Made by a program: the position numbers and the translations under genes
The notes under the pieces: generated by a model
Database searches by the model: none
The model's input: only the letters and a program-made list of their open reading frames with translations
What the model was told of the DNA's origin: nothing
Assembly (NCBI GenBank): GCA_044225675.1
Contig: JBGAIH010000010.1
Location: 62,001 to 126,000 of the forward strand
From: JACMQX01 sp044225675
GTDB taxonomy: Bacteria; Pseudomonadota; Gammaproteobacteria; Burkholderiales; Burkholderiaceae_C
Length of the DNA stretch: 64,000 nt
Direction: 5' to 3'
Shown here: positions 29,403 to 39,167 of the stretch, piece after piece
How positions within the stretch are numbered: position 1 is the first letter of the stretch
Layout: every line of letters begins with the position of its first letter

Positions 29403-30350
29403 GTGAATCATCCCGTACTCAGCTCCCTGTTTCCTGTCGTCCTGCTCATCGCAATCGGCTTTCTTGCCGGCCGCAGACGGTGGATCGGCGCAGAGGCCGT
29501 CAAGGACCTCTCCAACCTCGTCTTCGTCCTGCTCGCGCCCGCGCTGCTCTTTCGCACCATGAGCACCGTCCACGTCGAGCACGTCGACTTCAAGCCCATC
29601 CTGGCCTACTTCTTCGGCGTCTTCGTCCTCTTCGGCGCCACCCTGGTGGTCTGCGGCTTCAACCGGCGTGCGGCCGTCATGGCCCTGGCCAACACCTTCA
29701 GCAACACCGTCGGCATCGGCATTCCGCTCATCGGCCTGGCCTATGGCGAAAAGGGCCTCGTCACGCTCTTTACCCTCTACACCCTGCACACGGTCGTCCT
29801 GCTTACCGTGGCCACGGTCGCGCTCGAGCTGGCCGTCATGCGCGAGGACGCGGCCGCAGGCCGGGCGCCCGAGCGGCACATCGCGGCCACGGTGCTCGTG
29901 GCGCTGCGCAAGGCCATCATCCATCCCGTGCCCTTGCCGATCATCGCGGCGCTGCTGTTCGCGCAGACGGGGCTGGCCATTCCGCCGCTGCTCGACAAGC
30001 CGATGCAACTGCTCGGCAACGCATTCGGGCCGCTCGCGCTCGTGCTGGTGGGCGTCACGCTGGCCCACACGCCCGTGGGCTCGCACATCCGCGACGCGCT
30101 CGGGCTGGCGCTCGTCAAGAACCTCGCGCATCCGGCGCTCGTCGCCGTGGGCGGGTGGATGCTGGGGCTGCAGGGCCTGCCTCTGGCGGTGATGGTCGTC
30201 ACGTCGTCGCTGCCCATCGGCGCCAACGTCTTCCTGTTCTCGCAGCGCTACGGTGTTGCGCAGGAGACGATCACCGCCAGCGTCGTGCTGTCCACCGCGC
30301 TCGGGCTCGTCACGGTGCCGCTGGTGATGTGGGCGGCGGGATATCTCTGA
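29403..30350 (+). CDS. AEC-family (auxin efflux carrier-like) transporter
   Basis: Inner membrane transporter of 315 residues with about ten helices in two inverted halves. Family features are LVFVLLAPALLFRTMS, the crossover NTFSNTVGIGIPLIGLAYGE and the second-half SSLPIGANVFLFSQRYGV. Substrates of bacterial AEC proteins are usually organic or amino acids; none can be assigned here. Start is the GTG at 29403, giving NHPVLSSLFPVVLLIAIGFL at the first helix. Confidence 0.9.
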   Translation: MNHPVLSSLFPVVLLIAIGFLAGRRRWIGAEAVKDLSNLVFVLLAPALLFRTMSTVHVEHVDFKPILAYFFGVFVLFGATLVVCGFNRRAAVMALANTFSNTVGIGIPLIGLAYGEKGLVTLFTLYTLHTVVLLTVATVALELAVMREDAAAGRAPERHIAATVLVALRKAIIHPVPLPIIAALLFAQTGLAIPPLLDKPMQLLGNAFGPLALVLVGVTLAHTPVGSHIRDALGLALVKNLAHPALVAVGGWMLGLQGLPLAVMVVTSSLPIGANVFLFSQRYGVAQETITASVVLSTALGLVTVPLVMWAAGYL

Positions 30351-30478
30351 GCCAGGACGGGGCGGGTGCCGGTGCGCGGACACCATGCGGCGGGAACAGT
30401 GCTGTGGGCTGAGCGCTGTGGCAACAGCGCGGCGCAAAGAATGCAGCGCAGAGAATGCGGCACGCCGCAAAAGCCCCG

Positions 30479-31129
30479 TCAGGGCGCGAGCCGCTCCCGC
30501 AGCCACTTGCCGCTGGCCTCGCGCGTGTAGCGCAGCCGGTCGTGCAGGCGGCTCTTGCGGCCTTGCCAGAACTGCCAGGCCTCGGGCTGCAGGCGGTAGC
30601 CGCCCCAGTGCGGCGGGCGCGGCGGGTTGAGCATGAACTGGGCGCTGAACCTGGCGGCATTGGCCACCAGCACCGCGCGGCCCGGAATCACCTGCGACTG
30701 GGGCGACGCCCAGGCGCCGATGCGCGAGTCGAGCGGGCGGCTCTTGAAGTAGGCGTCGCTCTCCTCGTCGGAGACCTTCTCCACCACGCCCTCGATGCGC
30801 ACCACGCGTTCGAGCTCGACCCAGTGGAACTGCAGGGCCGCATGCGGATTGCCGGCCAGCTCCTGGCCCTTGCGGCTTTCGTAGTTGGTGTACCAGACGA
30901 TGCCGCGCGCGTCGTACCCCTTGACGAGCACGATGCGCGTGCTGGGCCGCAGGTCGCTGCCTACGGTGGCCAGCGTCATGGCGTTGGGTTCGGGAACCTG
31001 GGAGGCGATGGCCTCGCCGAGCCACTTGTCGAACTGCCTGAGCGGATCGGCGTCGGACGCATCCTCGCTCAGTTCGGCGCGCTCGTAGCTCTTGCGCAGG
31101 TCGGCGATGTGGGAGGTGAGGTCTGACAT
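30479..31129 (-). CDS. pdxH: Pyridoxamine 5'-phosphate oxidase
   Basis: FMN-dependent oxidase making pyridoxal 5'-phosphate. The 216-residue protein starts MSDLTSHIADLRKSYERAEL at 31129. Conserved strings are EPNAMTLATVGSDLRPSTRI, VLVKGYDARGIVWYTNYESR, FHWVELERVVRIEGVVEKV and the C-terminal PPHWGGYRLQPEAWQFWQGR with RLHDRLRY. It converges with the AEC gene across a 128-bp gap holding no gene. Confidence 0.96.
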   Translation of the reverse strand: MSDLTSHIADLRKSYERAELSEDASDADPLRQFDKWLGEAIASQVPEPNAMTLATVGSDLRPSTRIVLVKGYDARGIVWYTNYESRKGQELAGNPHAALQFHWVELERVVRIEGVVEKVSDEESDAYFKSRPLDSRIGAWASPQSQVIPGRAVLVANAARFSAQFMLNPPRPPHWGGYRLQPEAWQFWQGRKSRLHDRLRYTREASGKWLRERLAP

Positions 31130-31140
31130 ACTGGAAGTAT

Positions 31141-31737
31141 ATGGAAGCCGATGCATCACCGTTTGATCGCACGCAGAGGTCTGTGCAGCCTGTGGTCGTC
31201 GTGCTGGCCGCGGGCCGGGGCGAGCGCTTTGCCGCATCGGGCGGCGCGACGCACAAGCTGCAGGCGCTGCTGGCCGGGCGCCGCGTGATCGACCATGTGC
31301 TGGCGGCCGTGCGCGAGAGCGGCCTTGTGCATCACGTGGTCGAAGCCGACGCGTCGCGCCCCGGCATGGGCGACTCGATCGCCGCCGGCGTGCGCGCGAC
31401 ACGCGAGGCTGGCGGCTGGCTGATCCTGCCGGCCGACCTGCCGCTGGTGCGCGCCAGCACGCTCCGCGCGGTGGCGCAGGCGCTGCAGGCCCACCCGGTG
31501 GTGGTGCCGGTGCATGCGGGCCTGCGCGGCCACCCGGTGGGCTTTTCCGCGGTCTGCCGCGAAGCACTCGAAGCGCTCGCCGGGCCCCAGGGTGCGGCGC
31601 CCGTGGTGCGTGCGCATGGCGCGACGGAGCTGTCGGTCGACGATGACGGCGTGCTGACCGACGTCGACACGGTGCAGGACCTGGCGCGGGCCGAGCAACT
31701 GCTTGCGGCCCGCCAGCGGGGCTGCGGCACGGGGTGA
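31141..31737 (+). CDS. MobA-like NTP transferase (nucleotidyltransferase family)
   Basis: Cytosolic nucleotidyltransferase resembling MocA/CoxI-associated MobA-like enzymes that add CMP or GMP to molybdopterin. It has the nucleotide loop VVVLAAGRGERFAASGG with a downstream Lys (THKLQALLAGR), the metal-binding ILPADLPLVRASTL and the Gly-rich GHPVGFSAVC. Length is 198 residues from the ATG at 31141, only 11 bp from the divergent pdxH start. A GTG at 31183 (just before QPVVVVLAAG) may be the true start. The substrate cannot be fixed. Confidence 0.85.
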   Translation: MEADASPFDRTQRSVQPVVVVLAAGRGERFAASGGATHKLQALLAGRRVIDHVLAAVRESGLVHHVVEADASRPGMGDSIAAGVRATREAGGWLILPADLPLVRASTLRAVAQALQAHPVVVPVHAGLRGHPVGFSAVCREALEALAGPQGAAPVVRAHGATELSVDDDGVLTDVDTVQDLARAEQLLAARQRGCGTG

Positions 31738-31741
31738 GGCC

Positions 31742-32350
31742 TCAGGCCTTGCGCTGGCCGGGCTGCGCGGGCGCATGCTGCAGCACGCGCGCCAACTCGT
31801 GGTCGTGGATGCCCAGCTGCAGCAGGCCGTCGTAGGTCTGCTGTGCGTAGTCGAGCGTGGTGCCGAAGCGGCCGCACGACTCGCTGAAGATCTGCCGGTA
31901 GTGCGCCTCCTGCAGCTCCCCCGTGAAGTTGGGGCTGCTGCGCGCGAGCGTGAAGGCCAGTGCCTTGACCGGCCCGTCGGCCGTCTGGCAATGCAGCCAG
32001 CGCGGATCGTAGACGCCCGACAGCATCTCGCGGTCCCACAGGCGCTGCATCACGTCGCGGCCTTCGACCTGCGGTACGCGAAACACCACGCCCTGGCAGC
32101 TGCCGCCCGACAGCAGGGCGAACACCAGGCCCGGGCATTCGGGCGTGCCGCGGTTGATGCGGCTCCACATGCGCAGTGCCCGGTGCCAGCCGTGAACGCG
32201 GGCCACGCGCCGCTCGGCGTATTCGAACTCGGGCCGCCAGATGAGCGAGGCGTAGCCGAACACCCACAGGTCTTCTTGACCGCCCCATTCGCGCAGCGCG
32301 GCCTCCAGCATCGGGGCCGGGTCGCGGATGACAGGAAAAGGCATTGACAT
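31742..32350 (-). CDS. chaC: Glutathione-specific gamma-glutamylcyclotransferase (ChaC)
   Basis: Degrades glutathione to 5-oxoproline and Cys-Gly. The signature VFGYASLIWRPEFEYAERR is at the N-terminus, followed by RVHGWHRALRMWSRINRGTP, LLSGGSCQGVVFRV and the C-terminal YFRQ-like HYRQIFSESCGRFGTTLDYA. The start MSMPFPV at 32350 gives 202 residues, close to family length. It converges with the MobA-like gene, 4 nt apart. Confidence 0.93.
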   Translation of the reverse strand: MSMPFPVIRDPAPMLEAALREWGGQEDLWVFGYASLIWRPEFEYAERRVARVHGWHRALRMWSRINRGTPECPGLVFALLSGGSCQGVVFRVPQVEGRDVMQRLWDREMLSGVYDPRWLHCQTADGPVKALAFTLARSSPNFTGELQEAHYRQIFSESCGRFGTTLDYAQQTYDGLLQLGIHDHELARVLQHAPAQPGQRKA

Positions 32351-32376
32351 TCGGGGGGCTGGGGGCGGATGCCGGG

Positions 32377-32490
32377 TCAGAGCCAATTCTCCGTCAACAG
32401 GCCCGGCACGCGCTCGAACTCGCGCATGTTGTTGGTGATGAGCATCAGGCCGGCGCTGCGATGTGCAGGTCGTTGACGCCGATGACGCAA
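32377..32490 (-). pseudogene. Relic of a VapC-type PIN-domain toxin
   Basis: On the minus strand two frames together give the C-terminal end of a PIN toxin. VIGVNDLHIAAPA then stops, and one frame over, GLMLITNNMREFERVPGLLT continues to ENWL and a stop at 32377. Intact VapC proteins read IG.NDL.IAA...LGL.LVTNN.REF.RVPGL..ENW at this place. About ten residues at the junction and the N-terminal two thirds are missing, and no vapB antitoxin is next to it. It is a dead toxin-antitoxin remnant between chaC and edd. Confidence 0.8.
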
Positions 32491-32573
32491 TTCAAGTAGA
32501 AACTTCGTAACCAATTCCCGGCAAGGTCATGGGAGAAAATCATGCCGGCTTTCATCGTCGGTGTTAAAGTGAA

Positions 32574-32588
32574 TGTAATAAAGTTACT
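32574..32588. promoter_or_regulatory. HexR-like operator upstream of edd
   Basis: The sequence TGTAATAAAGTTACT fits the proteobacterial HexR consensus as I remember it (TGTARTWWWAYTACA), with one mismatch at the last base. It lies 24 bp before the edd start. HexR is a KDPG-sensing RpiR-family repressor of Entner-Doudoroff and related genes, so KDPG-relieved repression of edd-eda is likely. The hexR gene is not in the window. Confidence 0.75.
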
Positions 32589-32612
32589 CGCCACGCCAAC
32601 CCTCGCCACGCC

Positions 32613-34444
<1,832 letters not shown>

Positions 34445-34454
<10 letters not shown>

Positions 34455-35173
34455 ATTCCCCGTCCCCCCGTGACGGCGAGCCTGTTTTCGCCGACGAGAC
34501 CCGCCGCCGCATTGCCGAGTCCCTGCCTGCCGCAGGCGGTGATCCGCTCACGGCCTTGCAGGTCATGCAGGACGCGCCGGTCATCCCGGTCATCGTGCTG
34601 CACGATGTGGCCCATGCCGTGCCTCTGGCCCGCGCGCTCGCGGCCGGCGGCATCCGCATGCTGGAGGTGACGCTGCGCACCCCGGTGGCGCTGGCCTGCA
34701 TCGAGGCCATCGCGCGGGACGTGCCCGAGGCGGTGGTCGGCGCCGGCACCGTGCGCAGCGCGGCCGATGCCCAGGCCTGCGCCATGGCCGGCGCGCGCTT
34801 TGCCGTCAGCCCGGGCTACACCCAGGCCGTCGGCCGCGCCTGCCACGATCTGGAACTGCCGCTGCTGCCTGGCGTGGCCACGGCCAGCGAGATCATGGCC
34901 GCGCAGGAGGGCGGCTACACCGAACTCAAGTTCTTTCCGGCGCTGCAGGCCGGCGGCATCGCCATGCTCAAGGCCTGGCAAGGCCCCTTCGGCGACGTGC
35001 GCTTCTGCCCCACGGGCGGCATCAGTGCGCAGAACGCGCGCGACTTTCTGGCGCTTGGCAATGTGCAGTGCGTGGGCGGCTCCTGGGTGGTGCCGGCCGA
35101 CGCAATGGCGGCGGGGGACTGGGCGCGCATCACGCAGCTGGCGCGCGAGGCGCGGCAGCTGCGTGGAGGCTGA
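34445..35173 (+). CDS. eda: KDPG aldolase (2-keto-3-deoxy-6-phosphogluconate aldolase)
   Basis: Splits KDPG to pyruvate and glyceraldehyde-3-phosphate. Motifs are VIPVIVLHDVAHAVPLARAL, MLEVTLRTPVAL with catalytic Glu, GAGTVRSAADAQA, and the Schiff-base Lys in GGYTELKFFPA. An extra N-terminal ~38 residues precede the usual start. The ATG at 34445 or 34451 (ATGA with the edd stop) would couple translation to edd. The two genes form the complete pathway branch under the HexR-like site. Confidence 0.96.
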
Positions 35174-35222
35174 ACGCCTGCTGATTGCGGCGTCAGTTGC
35201 GCGGGACGTCTGGCGCTGTGTC

Positions 35223-36836
35223 CTATGACTCGTCGTCCGGTGCCGCGGCCTTGATGTAGAAGTGCAGCCGGTGTTCGGCCTCGGGCGACGGATCGCCTGA
35301 ACGGGTGCTCACGGACTTCAGTGTGGCGATCGTCAGAGAGTCCGCGTCTGCCGCGATCGACAGGTGCACGAAGCCTTCCCCGTCGTCGCCTTCGCCGGAC
35401 GATTCGCTGGAGGGATGAAATCTGACCGGGTCGGGCAGATCTTCGGGCAAGGCGTCCGGCCCTTTGTGATCGATTTCGCGCCGGACATATAGGGATCCCA
35501 ACTGAACGCGTAGATCGGTTGTCGAGGTCAGCGTGTGGTTCAAGGTCTCGAGGTTCGAAACAGAAACTGCAACGCCGTGTGGACGGGATGGCCCGTCCGT
35601 GGGTAGCAATTGCTCCCCCCCAGAAACATCCTGCGAGGTATGAAGCGGTGCCGGCCGGCCTTTGTCGTCGACTTGCCCGGGCCGAAGGGCACGCGTCGAA
35701 GAAGTTGATGTTGTTGAGCTGGGACTGGAGCCGGAGGTGCGCAGGGAGGCGGGCCTGGTCGTTCCGCTGGTCGCTGTGCTGCCGAAGGAGGTGCTGTGGT
35801 TTGTCGTGGACGGCCTGGGCGCTGACGATTCTCTCTCGAACGAAGTCACACCTTCTCGTGTCCCATGTTTGTGGTCGGATCCGATCAGCCGAAGGGATGC
35901 GGATATTTGGCTTCCATCCGCGAAGACATGGAGGGGATGGCGCCAGACGCCGCGCGTCCACACTTTGTGCGTTGGAGCGAAGGGGAGTGAATAGCGCGGA
36001 GTGAAACTCTTGCCGTTACGGGACGATTCGACGACTGCTTCAACGTAGTAGCTGGTGTTGTCATGAACGATTCTCAGGATGAAGGCCTTGCCGACGTCGC
36101 GAGAGCCAAATCGTCCGGATGCACATCGCAGAGGGTCCGTGCCAGGCTCCAGGCCACGCGTGGGGGTCCAGCGAATCAGACTTTCGTCCAAGTAGTGCCT
36201 GCTGCGAAACACGCTCCAGCTGTGAGGGTCCGTCCCTTTGCGGATAAGAAGATTGAAATCGTTAAATCCTGACTGTCCCAGGTAGATGGCTCGGCGGAGT
36301 CCGCCGCCTGCCTTGAAGTCCCACAGTACTGGGTGTCCCAGCGGAAGATCTTTTGCAAAGGGCTGTGCGTCGGCGTACTCCTGCTGAAGTGTCAAGGGAT
36401 TCTGATACTCGACGATCAGGGCAAGGAGATCTCGGAATCCGTCAGGCAACGCCTTCTCGAGTTCTGCGTAGACCAGATCACTGTGCGATGTGGACACAGG
36501 CACCTGCCTTGGATTCCCGTCTCCCGAGACGCTCGGCACGACGCTCGATGAAAGTTCTGCCGATCGCTGTGCCGGCGCCTTGGTATCCGCGTCGAGCATT
36601 GGAACTCCGGAGTGGCTCACCATCGGACGAGGCCCATCGGGCTTGCGCGGCGCCGGGGCGGCGCCGGTCGCAACAGGGGTGGTGCCCAACGAGGCCGTGC
36701 CTGTGGCCGATGTCGAGGAGACCGGCGTGGTGCTGGTGGTGGTGCTGGTGGTTGACGTGGTGGTCGTTTCCGACCGGGGTCGGGATGACGGGCTGCCAGC
36801 AGGCAGGCGGGACAAGGAAGAAGAGGAAGGAATCAT
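35223..36836 (-). CDS. Unknown Ser/Thr-rich protein, candidate secreted effector
   Basis: A 537-residue protein with no recognised catalytic domain and no membrane segment or Sec signal. The first ~55 residues are almost wholly Ser, Thr, Pro and Ala (SETTTTSTTSTTTSTTPVSS), the composition typical of type III secretion signals. A middle folded region (residues about 115-320) contains QPFAKDLPLGHPVLWDFKAG and GVWRHPLHVFADGSQISASL. A second Ser/Thr linker (about 335-395) and a C-terminal acidic region follow. Its GC is visibly lower than that of neighbours. It is divergent from another unknown gene across a gap holding a PIP-like box, though that box points the other way. The effector role is inference. 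Confidence 0.6.
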   Translation of the reverse strand: MIPSSSSLSRLPAGSPSSRPRSETTTTSTTSTTTSTTPVSSTSATGTASLGTTPVATGAAPAPRKPDGPRPMVSHSGVPMLDADTKAPAQRSAELSSSVVPSVSGDGNPRQVPVSTSHSDLVYAELEKALPDGFRDLLALIVEYQNPLTLQQEYADAQPFAKDLPLGHPVLWDFKAGGGLRRAIYLGQSGFNDFNLLIRKGTDPHSWSVFRSRHYLDESLIRWTPTRGLEPGTDPLRCASGRFGSRDVGKAFILRIVHDNTSYYVEAVVESSRNGKSFTPRYSLPFAPTHKVWTRGVWRHPLHVFADGSQISASLRLIGSDHKHGTREGVTSFERESSAPRPSTTNHSTSFGSTATSGTTRPASLRTSGSSPSSTTSTSSTRALRPGQVDDKGRPAPLHTSQDVSGGEQLLPTDGPSRPHGVAVSVSNLETLNHTLTSTTDLRVQLGSLYVRREIDHKGPDALPEDLPDPVRFHPSSESSGEGDDGEGFVHLSIAADADSLTIATLKSVSTRSGDPSPEAEHRLHFYIKAAAPDDES

Positions 36837-36972
36837 GTCCGTAGTTCAGTTCGTTGATGAATGAACCTCGCAGACACCGGCGTACAACTGCACCACTTCG
36901 TCGGCAGCTAGAGAGTCCGGAGACGAGCTTACCGGCAGGGGGGCCGCGTCGCCATACGAATGGTCATGAGGA

Positions 36973-36997
36973 TTCGCGCGTGGTGCGCCGACTTCGC
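36973..36997 (+). promoter_or_regulatory. Perfect PIP-like (hrpII-type) box TTCGC-N15-TTCGC
   Basis: Two TTCGC pentamers at 36973-36977 and 36993-36997 are exactly 15 bp apart, matching the plant-inducible promoter consensus TTCGB-N15-TTCGB used by HrpX/HrpB-type activators of type III secretion genes. It lies in the 489-bp gene-free gap 36837-37325, pointing toward the plus-strand unknown gene, 329 bp before its likely ATG. A matching -10 (YANNNT) at the canonical 30-32 bp was not found, so function is uncertain; one chance match in 64 kb would not be surprising. The rest of the gap shows no gene. Confidence 0.45.
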
Positions 36998-37325
36998 CGA
37001 CAAACGAACGCGGCATGCCGGCCGTGTCCCTCCTTTTGGTCGGCGCAGCCATTTCACTGAATAGTCTCTTATGGGGATCACCCCCCGGGGCCTGCCGGCC
37101 GTTCAATGGCCGGGCGGGCGCCACATTGCGTGCCCGAAGGGGAGATCAGCATGTCGACGAGCACCGCCGCGCGAAGACGTTCACGTGGGCGACACCTACT
37201 GGCTGACCGGTTGCGGCAACACCAGACGGTGTGCGACGTGGCGCGCATCGAACCATACCATCGATTGATTGAGAGCATCGTCAGGGATCGGTACAAACAA
37301 GCTTTTCACCTGGAAGCCGACCCTC

Positions 37326-38912
37326 ATGCACCCAATCTCCAAGCCCCGAGCTACCGATGGTCCAGCCCTGACGGCGCGAAAGCACGCGACGAAGGCCCAG
37401 ACAACACGAGTCACAGCAAGCCAGAAGCCATCGCGGCCTCGGCGGGGCGGCAAGCTGACCGGCGTCTCATCGCCGCTGGATCGAAAGCTCGCAGAGTTTT
37501 CGGCTGCCCCACTCAAGGGCACCGTCCTGAAAAGAGAACCCTCCGCACCAATGGAGACGGCCACGTCCTCATCCCTGGTTCCCGAGCAGAGCTCCGGCAG
37601 ATCACGCCTGACTCAAAACAGCCGGCGCACGCAACGCCAGCCGGAGACAAGAGCCCCAGCGGTCGCCTCAGGCCAGCCGGCGCTTCCGCGAGGCCGGGCG
37701 GAGCGGCCAAGCCGCGCCTCTTTGCCCATAGATCAAGGGAGCGTGGCGTCCCCGGCTTCCACGCCCATGTCCGGCATCCCCGACTTTGCACCTTCCGAAC
37801 TCGTAGAAAGACGACGCTCGGAACCGGAAACAAAGATGTCTAGCCCGTCCTCTTCGTCCACGCCGATGCAACACCAAGGTGGCAATCTGATGACCGGTTC
37901 TGAGTCCCCACCGACTTTGATCCGCTATTCAGTTGCGATTGGGGACGAGATTCATGTGCTGCCTCTTGATGTAACGGAATCGGAAGCCGCGGCTCTGGAG
38001 GTCTTTCTCAAGGATAAAGATGCACTCTCTAAGGTGGCGAAAAGTCCCTGGGGTCTGCCTGTGCCGGTGGATGAGGCGTCGTTGAGCAGGCGCTGGGAAG
38101 AAGCGCAGAATGAGTGCATATTCCGCCATGAGGTACCGCCTGCCAAGCTCTTCCTGGACATTCAAGCTTCTTATGCGAAACAGCGCAGGGAAATCGCGTG
38201 CGAACTCGTGGAGTTGCTCGCAAACGAAGATCGGATTGCATTTGCCCAGCACGCCATGGGACCACTGCAGGACAACAAGATGAAGTCGATGGACTCCTGG
38301 CGCATTCCAGCCAAATCTCTCGCGGTTTCAGGTGCAAAGGCCCGGCCCGGCCAAGACCTTCTTGAAAGCTACAAGGACAGGATTCGCAACACTCTGACGC
38401 GGCCGATGGTGGATCACCTGGTCGAGCAGACCGAGAGGCTGGTCCGCGAGAGCATGAATGGCAGCGTGTCGGGGATGAGTCATGACACGGCCTTGCGGAG
38501 CATCCAACAGTACAAAAAGATGGCGCTGGATCTTTCCGGCTTCAAGGCGGACCTGGAGTCAAGGCCGCTTCATGAGATCCCGGATACTCAATCGAGCGGG
38601 TTTCCCTCCGAGCCGGGTGATCTGCTGCGTAAGTTAGGCGAATTGTCGCTCACTACTCAGATGATGCCCGCCCGGATCAAGGGCTCGACGATATGGGCTT
38701 TGATGCATAAACATCTCGCCACGAGCGATGCGCATCAGACACCGACCTTGTCTCAGGCATCGCCCCCCGCGTTGACGCAGGAAGTCCACGGACCCAGGCT
38801 TGCCATCCGCATGGGCGAACGCAGTCCGGAGCCGGACGTGCCGGCCTCCATCGCCCCAGCGACGACGCCTCCCTCGATCCGGGTGGAGCCGCAATCTCCC
38901 GAATCCGTCTGA
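37326..38912 (+). CDS. Unknown protein with disordered basic N-terminus, candidate secreted effector
   Basis: A 528-residue protein from the ATG at 37326 (MHPISKPRATDG); the open frame extends to a TTG at 37269. The first ~190 residues are disordered, rich in Ser, Pro, Arg and Thr. The middle (about 200-460) is helical with charged residues (EVFLKDKDALSKVAKSPWGL, DLLESYKDRIRNTLTRPMVD). The last ~60 are Pro/Ser/Thr-rich. No signal peptide, membrane helix or known catalytic motif is seen. Disordered polar N-terminus, lower GC and the PIP-like box upstream make a type III effector plausible but unproven. Confidence 0.6.
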   Translation: MHPISKPRATDGPALTARKHATKAQTTRVTASQKPSRPRRGGKLTGVSSPLDRKLAEFSAAPLKGTVLKREPSAPMETATSSSLVPEQSSGRSRLTQNSRRTQRQPETRAPAVASGQPALPRGRAERPSRASLPIDQGSVASPASTPMSGIPDFAPSELVERRRSEPETKMSSPSSSSTPMQHQGGNLMTGSESPPTLIRYSVAIGDEIHVLPLDVTESEAAALEVFLKDKDALSKVAKSPWGLPVPVDEASLSRRWEEAQNECIFRHEVPPAKLFLDIQASYAKQRREIACELVELLANEDRIAFAQHAMGPLQDNKMKSMDSWRIPAKSLAVSGAKARPGQDLLESYKDRIRNTLTRPMVDHLVEQTERLVRESMNGSVSGMSHDTALRSIQQYKKMALDLSGFKADLESRPLHEIPDTQSSGFPSEPGDLLRKLGELSLTTQMMPARIKGSTIWALMHKHLATSDAHQTPTLSQASPPALTQEVHGPRLAIRMGERSPEPDVPASIAPATTPPSIRVEPQSPESV

Positions 38913-39167
38913 GGGGGCCGACGCGGCCCCGGCCGCGGTTCCTCAGAAGGCTCAGTCATGTGGTGGGTCGCCTCACAGACGGACATGGCGGTCCCTTCAC
39001 GGATCAGGCGCTGGAACCCAGCGCTTCAGTCGAGCTTTCGGTTGAGTGAGATGGCCTCTGGTTGAGTGAGGTAGCTTCTTTTGGGGATGTGCAGTGGGGT
39101 TTGCGAGGTGTTCAATTTACCTTCGCATCACTTGGTCATGCGAAATACATCAATCAAGGAGGACCCC

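Noticed and set aside
37106..37843. A 245-codon plus-strand ORF overlapping the start of the 528-residue candidate effector
   Set aside because: Out of frame with the longer gene, Arg/Ala/Gly-rich shadow composition and no RBS.
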